DNA of 64,000 nucleotides from Metaphire vulgaris (GCA_018105865.1 CM030872.1:10196629-10260628), one strand, 5' to 3'; shown: positions 47,083-63,200, numbered from the stretch's first letter. A program made the numbers and translations. Notes: generated by a model not told the origin, from the letters alone.

Positions 47083-47331
47083 CAGTGGCGTAGCAATATG
47101 CTCGCGGGCCCTTGGCAAAAAATGGGCAGAGGGCCCTTTCCAGAGGCGAACTGACAATATTGCAAAATGTTGACGATCTTTTTTCTTCTTTATTTTGCTT
47201 GTCAGTCTTTCGATCTGACAACTTTATAACAATAGCCTACATCTTTCGATCTGACAATTTGCGAAATTTTGTTTGCAGGTCGGGGGCCCTTGGCAATTCA
47301 CCAGGTTGCCCATATGGCTCCTAAGGCTCTG
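47083..47331. mobile_element. hAT-like MITE inserted in the satellite edge
   Basis: TSD GCCAGTGC / GCCACTGC. Ends CAGTGGCGTAGCA and CAGAGCCTTAGGAGCC (complement); sister of 8653-8876. It interrupts the outermost, diverged satellite monomer. Confidence 0.82.
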
Positions 47332-48169
47332 GCCACTGCCGATCGATTTATACCTAGGTTTTATCTATGTAGTCTTTCTCATACGTGTAAGAGAATGCGA
47401 AAAATCGTTTTACTCGAAAATGAATAAAACTCTAGGCAAACGAAGCCTAATTTTTGAGTACAAAGTCACTAGTAGAAGGCCTCTGATCACGCCCAGGCGA
47501 TAACCACACTGCAGTAAAGCCGAGACCACGGCGAAATTCACACCGCGTTCAAATGCTCACCGTACATGTTTCACGATTCTCATGCAATTAGCACCAATTC
47601 AAGAATACACAAAACATTCAGCGAATTTGATACCAGACCCTGATATCTTCTCTGCCGATCGGTTTATAGCCAGATTTTATGTAGTCTTTCCCTTCCATGT
47701 AAGAGAATGCGAGAATACGTATCACTCGAAAATGAGTCAAACTCTTGGGAGATTAAGCCAAATTTTTGACTGTAAAGTCACTACTACAAGGCCTCTGATC
47801 ACACCTAGGCGCTAACCACACTGCAGTAAAACCGATACCACCACGAAATGCACACCGCGTTCAAATGCTCACCGCGTCCAAATGTACATGTTTCGCGTTT
47901 CTCTTGAAATTCGCACCAATTAAAGAATAACACGCAAAACATTCAACGAATTTGCAATTAGTCAGTTTGATATCTTCTCTGCGGATCGGTTTATAGCCAG
48001 ATTTTATGCAGTCTTTCCCTTCCATGTAAGAGAATGGAGAGAACACGTATCACTCGAAAATGAGTCAAACTCTTGGGATATTAAGCCTAATATTTGAGTG
48101 TAAAGTCACTACTACAAGGCCTCTGATCACACCTAGGCGCTAACCACACTGCAGTAGAACCGATACCAC

Positions 48170-48262
48170 CACGAAATGCACACCGCGTTCAAATGCTCAC
48201 AACGAAATGCACACCGCGTTCAAATGCTCACAACGAAATGCACACCGCGTTCAAATGCTCAC
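48170..48262. repeat. 31-bp subrepeat inside satellite monomer, 3 copies
   Basis: Three copies of a 31-bp unit containing CGAAATGCACACCGCGTTC. The same run recurs near 49540, 53131 (four copies), 54509, 59078 and 62627, always at the same place in the monomer. Confidence 0.9.
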
Positions 48263-51200
48263 CGCGTCCAAATGTACATGTTTCGCGTTTCTCTTGAAAT
48301 TCGCACCAATTAAAGAATAACACGCAAAACATTCAACGAATTTGCAATTAGTAAGTTTCATATCTTCTTTGCCGATCGATTTATAGCCAGATTTTATGTT
48401 GTCTTTCTTTTCCATGTAAGAGAATGCGAGAACACGTATCACTCGAAAATGAATCAAACTCTTGGAAGATTAAGCCTAATTTTTGAGTGTAAAGTCACTA
48501 CTACAAGGCCTCTGGTCACGCCTAGGCGATAACCAACCTGCAGCAAAACCGATACCACCACGAAATGCACACCGCGTTCAAATGCTCACCGCGTCCAAAT
48601 GTACATGTTTCGCGTTTCTCTTGAAATTCGCACCAATTAAAGAATAACACGCAAAATATTTAACGAATTTGCAATTAGTCAGTTTGATATCTCTCTCCCC
48701 TCCTTTTATAGCCAGTTTTATCTAGTCTTTCCCTTCCATGTAAGAGAATGCGAGAAATAATTTTACTCTCAAACTGTTGGCAGATTAAGCCTAATATTAT
48801 TAATTCAAAATAACCACTAAAAAAGCCTCTGATCAGGCCTTGGCGAAAACCACACTGCAGTAAAGTCGAGACCACGGCGAAATTCACACCGCGTTCAAAT
48901 GCCTTCCGCGTTCAAATGCTCACCGCGTTTAAATGTACTTGTTTCGCGATTCTCATGCAATTAGCACCAATTCAAGAATACGCAAAACATTCAGCGAATT
49001 TGATATCAGACCTGATATTTTCTGCCGGTCGATTTATAACCAGATTTTATGTAGTCTTTCCTTCCATGTAAGAGAATGCGAGAACACGTTTCACTCTCAA
49101 GCTGTATGCACATAAAGCCTAATTTTTTAGTGTAAAGTCATTGCTACAAGGCCTCTGATCACGCCTAGACGATAACCACACTCCAGCAAAACCGATACCA
49201 CCACGAAATGCACACCGCGTTCAAATGCTCACCGCGTCCAAATGTACATGTTTCGCGTTTCTCTTGAAATTCGTACCAATTAAAGAATAACACGCAAAAC
49301 ATTCAACGAATTTGCAATTAGTCAGTTTGATATCTTCTCTGCGGATCGGTTTATAGCCAGATTTTATGTAGTCTTTCCCTTCCATGTAAGAGAATGGAGA
49401 GAACACGTATCACTCGAAAATGAGTCAAACTCTTGGGATATTAAGCCTAATTTTTGAGTGTAAAGTCACTACTACAAGGCCTCTGATCACACCTAGGCGC
49501 TAACCACACTGCAGTAGAACCGATACCACCACGAAATGCACACCGCGTTCAAATGCTCACAACGAAATGCACACCGCGTTCAAATACTCACAACGAAATG
49601 CACACCGCGTTCAAATGCTCACCGCGTCCAAATGTACATGTTTCGCGTTTCTCTTGAAATTCGCACCAATTAAAGAATAACACGCAAAACATTTAACGAA
49701 TTTGCAATTAGTCAGTTTGATATCTCTCTTCCCTCCTTTTATAGCCAGTTTTTATCTAGTCTTTCCTTCCATGTAAGAGAATGCGAGAACACGTATCACT
49801 CGAAAATGAGTTAAACTATTGGGAGATTAAGCCTAGATTTTGAGTGTAAAGTCACTACTACAAGGCTTCTGATCACGCCTAGGCGATAAACCTGTAGTAA
49901 AAAACTAGAGTAAAACCGACACCACCACGAAATGCACACCGCGTTCAAATGTACATGTTTCGCGTTTCTCTTGAAATTCGCCCCAATTAAAGAATAACAC
50001 GCAAAACATTCAACGAATTTGCAATTAGTAAGTTTCATATCTTCTTTGCCGATCGATTTATAGCCAGATTTTATGTTGTCTTTCTTTTCCATGTAAGAGA
50101 ATGCGAGAACACGTATCACTCGAAAATGAATCAAACTCTTGGAAGATTAAGCCTAATTTTTGAGTGTAAAGTCACTACTACAAGGCCTCTGGTCACGCCT
50201 AGGGGATAACCAACCTGCAGCAAAACCGATACCACCACGAAATGCACACCGCGTTCAAATGCTCACCGCGTCCAAATGTACATGTTTCGCGTTTCTCTTG
50301 AAATTCGCGCCAATTAAAGAATAACACGCAAACCATAAAACGAATTTGCAATTAATAAGTTTGTTATCTTCTCTGCCGATCGGTTTATAGCCAGATTTTA
50401 TGCAGTCTTTCCCTTTCATGTAAGAGAATGCGAGAACACGTATCACTCGAAAATGAGTCAAACTCTTGGTATATTGGGCCTAATTTTTGACTGTGAAGTC
50501 ACTACTACAAGGCCTCTGGTCACGCCTAGGCGATAACCAACCTGCAGCAAAACCGATACCACCACGAAATCCACACCGCGTTCAAATGCTCACCGCGTCC
50601 AAATGTACATGTTTCGCGTTTCTCTTAAAATTCGCACCAATTAAAGAATAACACGCAAAACATTTAACGAATTTGCAATTAGTCAGTTTTATATCTTTCT
50701 TCCCTCCTTTTATAGCCAGTTTCTATCTAGTCTTTCCCTTCCATGTAAGAGAATACGAGAAATAGTTTTACTCTCAAACTGTTGGCAGATTAAGCCTAAT
50801 ATTATTTATTCAAAATAACCACTAAAAAGCCTCTGATCAGGCCTTGGCGAAAACCACACTGCAGTAGAGTCGAGACCACGGCGTAATTCACACCGCCATT
50901 AGCACCAATTCAAGACTACGCAAAACATTCAGCGAATTTGATATCAGACCCTGATATTTTCTGCCTGTCGATTTATAACCAGATTTTATGTAGTCTTTCC
51001 CTTCCATGTAAGAGAATGCGAGAAATAATTTTACTCTCAAACTGTTGGCAGATTAAGCCTAATATTATTAATTCAAAATAACCACTAAAAGGCCTCTGAT
51101 CAGGCCTTGGCGAAACCACACTGCAGTAAAGCCGAGACCACGGGAAAGTCACACCGCGTTCAAATGCTCACCGCGTCCAAATGTACATGTTTCGCGATTC

Positions 51201-54200
51201 TCATGCAATTAGCACCAATTCCAGACTACGCAAAACATTCAGCGAATTTGATATCAGACCCTGATATTTTCTCCCTGTCGATTTATAACCAGATTTTATG
51301 CAGTCTTTCCCTTCCATGTAAGAGAATCCGAGAACACGTATCACTCGAAAATGAGTCAAACTCTTGGGATATTAGGCCTAATTTTTGACTGTAAAGTCAC
51401 TACTACAAGGCCTCTGATCACGCCTAGGCGATAACCAACCTGCAGCAAAACCGATACCACCACGAAATGCACACCGCGTTCAAATGCTCACCGCGTTCAA
51501 ATGCTCACCGCGTCCAAATGTACATGTTTGGCGTTTCTCTTGAAATTCGCCCCAATTAAAGAATAACACGCAAAACATTCAACGAATTTGCAATTAGTAA
51601 GTTTGATATCTTCTCTGCCGATCAGTTTATAGCCAGATTTTATTTAGTCTTTCCCTTCCATGTAAGAGAATGCGAGAACACGTATCACTCGAAAATGAGT
51701 CAAACTCTTGAAAGATTAAGCCTAATTTTTGACTGTAAAGTCACTCCTACAAGATCACGCCTAGGCGATAAACCTGCAGTAAAAAACTGCAGTAAAACCG
51801 ATACCACCACGAAATGCACACCGCGTTCAAATGCTCACCGCGTCCAAATGTACATGTTTGGCGTTTCTCTTGAAATTCGCACCAATTAAAAAATAACACG
51901 CAAACCATTCAACGAATTTGCAATTAATAAGTTTGATATATTCTCTGCCGATCGGTTTATAGCCAGATTTTATGTAGTCTTTCCCTTCCATGTAAGAGAA
52001 TGCGAGAACACGTATCACTCGAAAATGAGTAAAACTCTTGGGATATTAGGCCTAATTTTTGACTGTAAAGTCACTACTACAAGGCCTCTGATCACGCCTA
52101 GGCGATAACCAACCTGCAGCAAAACCGATACCACCACGAAATGCACACCGCGTTCAAATGCTCACCGCGTCCAAATGTACATGTTTCGCGTTTCTCTTAA
52201 AATTCGCACCAATTAAAGAATAACACGCAAAACATTTAACGAATTTGCAATTAGTCAGTTTTATATCTTTCTTCCCCTCCTTTTATAGCCAGTTTCTATC
52301 TAGTCTTTCCCTTCCATGTAAGAGAATACGAGAAACAATTTTACTCTCAAACTGTTGGCAGATTAAGCCTAATATTATTTATTCAAAATAACCACTAAAA
52401 AGCCTCTAATCAGGCCTTGGCGAAAACCACACTGCAGTAAAGTCGAGACCACGGCGAAATTCACACCGCGTTCAAATGCCCTCCGCGTTCAAATGCTCAC
52501 CGCGTTCAAATGTACATGTTTCGCGATTCTCATGCAATTAGCACCAATTCAAGAATACGCAAAACATTCAGCGAATTTGTTATCAGACCCTGATATTTTC
52601 TGCCGGTCGTTTTATAACCAGATTTTCTCTAGTCTTTCTTTACCATGTAAGAGAATACGAGAACACTTTCACTCTCAAGCTGTATGCACATTAAGCCTAA
52701 TTTTTGAATGTAAAGACACTACTACAAGGCTTCTGATCACGTTTAGGCGATAACCAGACTGCAGTAAAACCGATACCACCATGAAATGCACACCGCGTTA
52801 AAATGCTCACCGCGTCCAAATGTACATGTTTCGCGTTTCTCTTGAAATTCGCACCAATTAAAAAATAACACGGAAACCATTCAACGACTTTGCAATTAGT
52901 CAGTTTGATATCTTTCTTTCCCTCTTTTTATAACCAGATTTTATGTAGTCTTTCCGTTCCATGTAAGAGAATGCGAGAACACGTATCACTCGAAAATTAG
53001 TCAAACTCTTGGGAGATTAAGCCTAATTTTTGAGTGTAAAGTCACTACTATAAGGCCTCTGATCACACCTAGGCGCTAACAACACTGCAGTAGAACCGAT
53101 ACCAGCACCAAATGCTCACCGCGTTCAAATGCTCACCACGAAATGCACACCGCGTTCAAATGCTCACAACGAAATGCACACCGCGTTCAAATGCTCACAA
53201 CGAAATGCACACCGCGTTCAAATGCTCACCGCGTCCAAATGTACATGTTTCGCGTTTCTCTTGAAATTCGCACCAATTAAAGAATAACACGCAAAACATT
53301 CAACGAATTTGCAATTAGTAAGTTTCATATCTTCTTTGCCGATCGATTTATAGCCAGATTTTATGTTGTCTTTCTTTTCCATGTAAGAGAATGCGAGAAC
53401 ACGTATCACTCGAAAATGAATCAAACTCTTGGAAGATTAAGCCTAATTTTTGAGTGTAAAGTCACTACTACAAGGCCTCTGGTCACGCCTAGGCGATAAC
53501 CAACCTGCAGCAAAACCGATACCACCACGAAATGCACACCGCGTTCAAATGCTCACCGCGTCCAAATGTACATGTTTCGCGTTTCTCTTGAAATTCGCAC
53601 CAATTAAAGAATAACACGCAAAATATTTAACGAATTTGCAATTAGTCAGTTTGATATCTCTCTTCCCCTCCTTTTATAGCCAGTTTTTATCTAGTCTTTC
53701 CCTTCCATGTAAGAGAATGCGAGAAATAATTTTACTCTCAAACTGTTGGCAGATTAAGCCTAATATTATTAATTCAAAATAACCACTAAAAAGCCTCTGA
53801 TCAGGCCTTGGCGAAAACCACACTGCAGTAAAGTCGAGACCACGGCGAAATTCACACCGCGTTCAAATGCCTTCCGCGTTCAAATGCTCACCGCGTTTAA
53901 ATGTACTTGTTTCGCGATTCTCATGCAATTAGCACCAATTCAAGAATACGCAAAACATTCAGCGAATTTGATATCAGACCCTGATATTTTCTGCCGGTCG
54001 ATTTATAACCAGATTTTATGTAGTCTTTCCCTTCCATGTAAGAGAATGCGAGAACACGTTTCACTCTCAAGCTGTATGCACATAAAGCCTAATTTTTTAG
54101 TGTAAAGTCATTGCTACAAGGCCTCTGATCACGCCTAGACGATAACCACACTCCAGCAAAACCGATACCACCACGAAATGCACACCGCGCTCAAATGCTC

Positions 54201-57200
54201 ACCGCGTCCAAATGTACATGTTTCGCGTTTCTCTTGAAATTCGTACCAATTAAAGAATAACACGCAAAACATTCAACGAATTTGCAATTAGTCAGTTTGA
54301 TATCTTCTCTGCGGATCGGTTTATAGCCAGATTTTATGTAGTCTTTCCCTTCCATGTAAGAGAATGGAGAGAACACGTATCACTCGAAAATGAGTCAAAC
54401 TCTTGGGATATTAAGCCTAATTTTTGAGTGTAAAGTCACTACTACAAGGCCTCTGATCACACCTAGGCGCTAACCACACTGCAGTAGAACCGATACCACC
54501 ACGAAATGCACACCGCGTTCAAATGCTCACAACGAAATGCACACCGCGTTCAAATACTCACAACGAAATGCACACCGCGTTCAAATGCTCACCGCGTCCA
54601 AATGTACATGTTTCGCGTTTCTCTTGAAATTCGCACCAATTAAAGAATAACACGCAAAACATTTAACGAATTTGCAATTAGTCAGTTTGATATCTCTCTT
54701 CCCCTTTTTTATAGCCAGTTTTTATCTAGTCTTTCCCTTCCATGTAAGAGAATGCGAGAACACGTATCACTCGAAAATGAGTTAAACTATTGGGAGATTA
54801 AGCCTAGATTTTGAGTGTAAAGTCACTACTACAAGGCTTTGATCACGCCTAGGCGATAAACCTGTAGTAAAAAACTAGAGTAAAACCGACACCACCACGA
54901 AATGCACACCGCGTTCAAATGTACATGTTTCGCGTTTCTCTTGAAATTCGCCCCAATTAAAGAATAACACGCAAAACATTCAACGAATTTGCAATTAGTA
55001 AGTTTCATATCTTCTTTGCCGATCGATTTATAGCCAGATTTTATGTTGTCTTTCTTTTCCATGTAAGAGAATGCGAGAACACGTATCACTCGAAAATGAA
55101 TCAAACTCTTGGAAGATTAAGCCTAATTTTTGAGTGTAAAGTCACTACTACAAGGCCTCTGGTCACGCCTGAGGATAACCAACCTGCAGCAAAACCGATA
55201 CCACCACGAAATGCACACCGCGTTCAAATGCTCACCGCGTCCAAATGTACATGTTTCGCGTTTCTCTTGAAATTCGCGCCAATTAAAGAATAACACGCAA
55301 ACCATAAAACGAATTTGCAATTAATAAGTTTGTTATCTTCTCTGCCGATCGGTTTATAGCCAGATTTTATGCAGTCTTTCCCTTTCATGTAAGAGAATGC
55401 GAGAACACGTATCACTCGAAAATGAGTCAAACTCTTGGTATATTGGGCCTAATTTTTGACTGTGAAGTCACTACTACAAGGCCTCTGGTCACGCCTAGGC
55501 GATAACCAACCTGCAGCAAAACCGATACCACCACGAAATCCACACCGCGTTCAAATGCTCACCGCGTCCAAATGTACATGTTTCGCGTTTCTCTTAAAAT
55601 TCGCACCAATTAAAGAATAACACGCAAAACATTTAACGAATTTGCAATTAGTCAGTTTTATATCTTTCTTCCCCTCCTTTTATAGCCAGTTTCTATCTAG
55701 TCTTTCCCTTCCATGTAAGAGAATACGAGAAATAGTTTTACTCTCAAACTGTTGGCAGATTAAGCCTAATATTATTTATTCAAAATAACCACTAAAAAGC
55801 CTCTGATCAGGCCTTGGCGAAAACCACACTGCAGTAGAGTCGAGACCACGGCGAAATTCACACCGCCATTAGCACCAATTCAAGACTACGCAAAACATTC
55901 AGCGAATTTGATATCAGACCCTGATATTTTCTGCCTGTCGATTTATAACCAGATTTTATGTAGTCTTTCCTTCCATGTAAGAGAATGCGAGAAATAATTT
56001 TACTCTCAAACTGTTGGCAGATTAAGCCTAATATTATTAATTCAAAATAACCACTAAAAGGCCTCTGATCAGGCCTTGGCGAAAACCACACTGCAGTAAA
56101 GCCGAGACCACGGGGAAAGTCACACCGCGTTCAAATGCTCACCGCGTCCAAATGTACATGTTTCGCGATTCTCATGCAATTAGCACCAATTCCAGACTAC
56201 GCAAAACATTCAGCGAATTTGTTATCAGACCCTGATATTTTCTGCCGGTCGTTTTATAACCAGATTTTCTCTAGTCTTTCTTTACCATGTAAGAGAATAC
56301 GAGAACACTTTCACTCTCAAGCTGTATGCACATTAAGCCTAATTTTTGAATGTAAAGACACTACTACAAGGCTTCTGATCACGTTTAGGCGATAACCAGA
56401 CTGCAGTAAAACCGATACCACCATGAAATGCACACCGCGTTAAAATGCTCACCGCGTCCAAATGTACATGTTTCGCGTTTCTCTTGAAATTCGCACCAAT
56501 TAAAAAATAACACGGAAACCATTCAACGACTTTGCAATTAGTCAGTTTGATATCTTTCTTTCCTCTTTTTATAACCAGATTTTATGTAGTCTTTCCGTTC
56601 CATGTAAGAGAATGCGAGAACACGTATCACTCGAAAATTAGTCAAACTCTTGGGAGATTAAGCCTAATTTTTGAGTGTAAAGTCACTACTATAAGGCCTC
56701 TGATCACACCTAGGCGCTAACAACACTGCAGTAGAACCGATACCAGCACCAAATGCTCACCGCGTTCAAATGCTCACAACGAAATGCACACCGCGTTCAA
56801 ATGCTCACCGCGTCGAAATGTACAAGTTTCGCATTTCTCTTGAAATTCGCACCAATTAAAGAATAACACGCAAACCATTCAACGAATTTGCAATTAATAA
56901 GTTTGATATCTTCTCTACCGATCGGTTTATAGCCAGATTTTATGTAGTCTTTCCCGTCCATGTAAGAGAATGCGAGAACACGTATCACTCGAAAATGAAT
57001 CAAACTCTTGGGAGATTAAGCCTAATTTTTGACTGTAAAGTCACTACTACAAGGCCTCTGGTCACGCCTAGAGATAACCAACCTGCAATAAAACCGATAC
57101 CACCACGAAATGCACACCGCGTTCAAATGCTCACCGCGTCCAAATGTACATGTTTCGCGTTTCTCTTGAAATTCGCACCAATTAAAGAATAACACGCAAA

Positions 57201-60200
57201 CCATTCAATGAATTTGCAATTAATATGTTTGATATCTTCTCTGCCGATCAGTTTATAGCCAGATTTTATTTAGTCTTTCCTTCCATGTAAGAGAATGCGA
57301 GAACACGTATCACTCGAAAATGAGTCAAACTCTTGGAAGATTAAGCCTAATTTTTGACTGTAAAGTCACTCCTACAAGATCACGCCTGGGCGATAAACCT
57401 GCAGTAAAAACTGCAGTAAAACCGATACCACCACGAAATGCACACCGCGTTCAAATGCTCACCGCGTCCAAATGTACATGTTTCGCGTTTCTCTTGAAAT
57501 TCGCACCAATTAAGGAATAACACGCAAACCATTCAACGAATTTGCATTTAGTCAGTTTGATATCTTTCTTCCCTCCTTTTATAACTCTTTTTATCTAGTC
57601 TTTCCCTTCCATGTAAGAGAATGCGAGAACACGTATCACTCGAAAAATGAGTCAAACTCTTGGGAGATTAAGCCTAATTTTTTTGAGTCTAAAGTCACTA
57701 CTACAAGGCCTCTGGTCACGCCTAGGAGATAACCAACCTGCAGTAAAACCGATACCACCACGAAATGCACACCGCGTTCAAATGCTCACCGCGTCGAAAT
57801 GTACAAGTTTCGCATTTCTCTTGAAATTCGCCCCAATTAAAGAATAACACGCAAACCATTCAACGAATTTGCAATTAATAAGTTTGATATCTTCTCTGCC
57901 GATCAGTTTATAGCCAGATTTTATTTAGTCTTTCCCTTCCATGTAAGAGAATGCGAGAACACGTATCACTCGAAAATGAGTCAAACTCTTGAAAGATTAA
58001 GCCTAATTTTTGACTGTAAAGTCACTCCTACAAGATCACGCCTAGGCGATAAACCTGCAGTAAAAAACTGCAGTAAAACCGATACCACCACGAAATGCAC
58101 ACCGCGTTCAAATGCTCACCGCGTCCAAATGTACATGTTTCGCGTTTCTCTTGAAATTCGCACCAATTAAGGAATAACACGCAAACCATTCAACGAATTT
58201 GCAATTAGTCAGTTTGATATCTTTCTTCCCCTCCTTTTATAACTCTTTTTTATCTAGTCTTTCCCTTCCATGTAAGAGAATGCGAGAACACGTATCACTC
58301 GAAAATGAGTCAAACTCTTGGGAGATTAAGCCTAATTTTTGAGTCTAAAGTCACTACTACAAGGCCTCTGGTCACGCCTAGGAGATAACCAACCTGCAGT
58401 AAAACCGATACCACCACGAAATGCACACCGCGTTCAAATGCCTTCCGCGTTCAAATGCTCACCGCGTTTAAATGTACTTGTTTCGCGATTCTCATGCAAT
58501 TAGCACCAATTCAAGAATACGCAAAACATTCAGCGAATTTGATATCAGACCCTGATATTTTCTGCCGGTCGATTTATAACCAGATTTTATGTAGTCTTTC
58601 CCTTCCATGTAAGAGAATGCGAGAACACGTTTCACTCTCAAGCTGTATGCACATAAAGCCTAATTTTTAGTGTAAAGTCATTGCTACAAGGCCTCTGATC
58701 ACGCCTAGACGATAACCACACTCCAGCAAAACCGATACCACCACGAAATGCACACCGCGTTCAAATGCTCACCGCGTCCAAATGTACATGTTTCGCGTTT
58801 CTCTTGAAATTCGTACCAATTAAAGAATAACACGCAAAACATTCAACGAATTTGCAATTAGTCAGTTTGATATCTTCTCTGCGGATCGGTTTATAGCCAG
58901 ATTTTATGTAGTCTTTCCTTCCATGTAAGAGAATGGAGAGAACACGTATCACTCGAAAATGAGTCAAACTCTTGGGATATTAAGCCTAATTTTTGAGTGT
59001 AAAGTCACTACTACAAGGCCTCTGATCACACCTAGGCGCTAACCACACTGCAGTAGAACCGATACCACCACGAAATGCACACCGCGTTCAAATGCTCACA
59101 ACGAAATGCACACCGCGTTCAAATACTCACAACGAAATGCACACCGCGTTCAAATGCTCACCGCGTCCAAATGTACATGTTTCGCGTTTCTCTTGAAATT
59201 CGCACCAATTAAAGAATAACACGCAAAACATTTAACGAATTTGCAATTAGTCAGTTTGATATCTCTCTTCCCCTCCTTTTATAGCCAGTTTTATCTAGTC
59301 TTTCCTTCCATGTAAGAGAATGCGAGAACACGTATCACTCGAAAATGAGTTAAACTATTGGGAGATTAAGCCTAGATTTTGAGTGTAAAGTCACTACTAC
59401 AAGGCTTCTGATCACGCCTAGGCGATAAACCTGTAGTAAAAACTAGAGTAAAACCGACACCACCACGAAATGCACACCGCGTTCAAATGTACATGTTTCG
59501 CGTTTCTCTTGAAATTCGCCCCAATTAAAGAATAACACGCAAAACATTCAACGAATTTGCAATTAGTAAGTTTCATATCTTCTTTGCCGATCGATTTATA
59601 GCCAGATTTTATGTTGTCTTTCTTTTCCATGTAAGAGAATGCGAGAACACGTATCACTCGAAAATGAATCAAACTCTTGGAAGATTAAGCCTAATTTTTG
59701 AGTGTAAAGTCACTACTACAAGGCCTCTGGTCACGCCTAGGGGATAACCAACCTGCAGCAAAACCGATACCACCACGAAATGCACACCGCGTTCAAATGC
59801 TCACCGCGTCCAAATGTACATGTTTCGCGTTTCTCTTGAAATTCGCGCCAATTAAAGAATAACACGCAAACCATAAAACGAATTTGCAATTAATAAGTTT
59901 GTTATCTTCTCTGCCGATCGGTTTATAGCCAGATTTTATGCAGTCTTTCCCTTTCATGTAAGAGAATGCGAGAACACGTATCACTCGAAAATGAGTCAAA
60001 CTCTTGGTATATTGGGCCTAATTTTTGACTGTGAAGTCACTACTACAAGGCCTCTGGTCACGCCTAGGCGATAACCAACCTGCAGCAAAACCGATACCAC
60101 CACGAAATCCACACCGCGTTCAAATGCTCACCGCGTCCAAATGTACATGTTTCGCGTTTCTCTTAAAATTCGCACCAATTAAAGAATAACACGCAAAACA

Positions 60201-63200
60201 TTTAACGAATTTGCAATTAGTCAGTTTTATATCTTTCTTCCCCTCCTTTTATAGCCAGTTTCTATCTAGTCTTTCCCTTCCATGTAAGAGAATACGAGAA
60301 ATAGTTTTACTCTCAAACTGTTGGCAGATTAAGCCTAATATTATTTATTCAAAATAACCACTAAAAAGCCTCTGATCAGGCCTTGGCGAAACCACACTGC
60401 AGTAGAGTCGAGACCACGGCGAAATTCACACCGCCATTAGCACCAATTCAAGACTACGCAAAACATTCAGCGAATTTGATATCAGACCCTGATATTTTCT
60501 GCCTGTCGATTTATAACCAGATTTTATGTAGTCTTTCCCTTCCATGTAAGAGAATGCGAGAAATAATTTTACTCTCAAACTGTTGGCAGATTAAGCCTAA
60601 TATTATTAATTCAAAATAACCACTAAAAGGCCTCTGATCAGGCCTTGGCGAAAACCACACTGCAGTAAAGCCGAGACCACGGGGAAAGTCACACCGCGTT
60701 CAAATGCTCACCGCGTCCAAATGTACATGTTTCGCGATTCTCATGCAATTAGCACCAATTCCAGACTACGCAAAACATTCAGCGAATTTGTTATCAGACC
60801 CTGATATTTTCTGCCGGTCGTTTTATAACCAGATTTTCTCTAGTCTTTCTTTACCATGTAAGAGAATACGAGAACACTTTCACTCTCAAGCTGTATGCAC
60901 ATTAAGCCTAATTTTTGAATGTAAAGACACTACTACAAGGCTTCTGATCACGTTTAGGCGATAACCAGACTGCAGTAAAACCGATACCACCATGAAATGC
61001 ACACCGCGTTAAAATGCTCACCGCGTCCAAATGTACATGTTTCGCGTTTCTCTTGAAATTCGCACCAATTAAAAAATAACACGGAAACCATTCAACGACT
61101 TTGCAATTAGTCAGTTTGATATCTTTCTTTCCCTCTTTTTATAACCAGATTTTATGTAGTCTTTCCGTTCCATGTAAGAGAATGCGAGAACACGTATCAC
61201 TCGAAAATTAGTCAAACTCTTGGGAGATTAAGCCTAATTTTTGAGTCTAAAGTCACTACTACAAGGCCTCTGGTCACGCCTAGGAGATAACCAACCTGCA
61301 GTAAAACCGATACCACCACGAAATGCACACCGCGTTCAAATGCTCACCGCGTCGAAATGTACAAGTTTCGCATTTCTCTTGAAATTCGCCCCAATTAAAG
61401 AATAACACGCAAACCATTCAACGAATTTGCAATTAATAAGTTTGATATCTTCTCTGCCGATCAGTTTATAGCCAGATTTTATTTAGTCTTTCCTTCCATG
61501 TAAGAGAATGCGAGAACACGTATCACTCGAAAATGAGTCAAACTCTTGAAAGATTAAGCCTAATTTTTGACTGTAAAGTCACTCCTACAAGATCACGCCT
61601 AGGCGATAAACCTGCAGTAAAAACTGCAGTAAAACCGATACCACCACGAAATGCACACCGCGTTCAAATGCTCACCGCGTCCAAATGTACATGTTTCGCG
61701 TTTCTCTTGAAATTCGCACCAATTAAAGAATAACACGCAAACCATTCAACGAATTTGCAATTAGTCAGTTTGATATCTTTCTTCCCTCCTTTTATAACTC
61801 TTTTTATCTAGTCTTTCCCTTCCATGTAAGAGAATGCGAGAACACGTATCACTCGAAAATGAGTCAAACTCTTGGGAGATTAAGCCTAATTTTTGAGTCT
61901 AAAGTCACTACTACAAGGCCTCTGGTCACGCCTAGGAGATAACCAACCTGCAGTAAAACCGATACCACCACGAAATGCACACCGCGTTCAAATGCCTTCC
62001 GCGTTCAAATGCTCACCGCGTTTAAATGTACTTGTTTCGCGATTCTCATGCAATTAGCACCAATTCAAGAATACGCAAAACATTCAGCGAATTTGATATC
62101 AGACCCTGATATTTTCTGCCGGTCGATTTATAACCAGATTTTATGTAGTCTTTCCTTCCATGTAAGAGAATGCGAGAACACGTTTCACTCTCAAGCTGTA
62201 TGCACATAAAGCCTAATTTTTTAGTGTAAAGTCATTGCTACAAGGCCTCTGATCACGCCTAGACGATAACCACACTCCAGCAAAACCGATACCACCACGA
62301 AATGCACACCGCGTTCAAATGCTCACCGCGTCCAAATGTACATGTTTCGCGTTTCTCTTGAAATTCGTACCAATTAAAGAATAACACGCAAAACATTCAA
62401 CGAATTTGCAATTAGTCAGTTTGATATCTTCTCTGCGGATCGGTTTATAGCCAGATTTTATGTAGTCTTTCCCTTCCATGTAAGAGAATGGAGAGAACAC
62501 GTATCACTCGAAAATGAGTCAAACTCTTGGGATATTAAGCCTAATTTTTGAGTGTAAAGTCACTACTACAAGGCCTCTGATCACACCTAGGCGCTAACCA
62601 CACTGCAGTAGAACCGATACCACCACGAAATGCACACCGCGTTCAAATGCTCACAACGAAATGCACACCGCGTTCAAATACTCACAACGAAATGCACACC
62701 GCGTTCAAATGCTCACCGCGTCCAAATGTACATGTTTCGCGTTTCTCTTGAAATTCGCACCAATTAAAGAATAACACGCAAAACATTTAACGAATTTGCA
62801 ATTAGTCAGTTTGATATCTCTCTTCCCCTCCTTTTATAGCCAGTTTTTATCTAGTCTTTCCCTTCCATGTAAGAGAATGCGAGAACACGTATCACTCGAA
62901 AATGAGTTAAACTATTGGGAGATTAAGCCTAGATTTTGAGTGTAAAGTCACTACTACAAGGCTTTGATCACGCCTAGGCGATAAACCTGTAGTAAAAAAC
63001 TAGAGTAAAACCGACACCACCACGAAATGCACACCGCGTTCAAATGTACATGTTTCGCGTTTCTCTTGAAATTCGCCCCAATTAAAGAATAACACGCAAA
63101 ACATTCAACGAATTTGCAATTAGTAAGTTTCATATCTTCTTTGCCGATCGATTTATAGCCAGATTTTATGTTGTCTTTCTTTTCCATGTAAGAGAATGCG

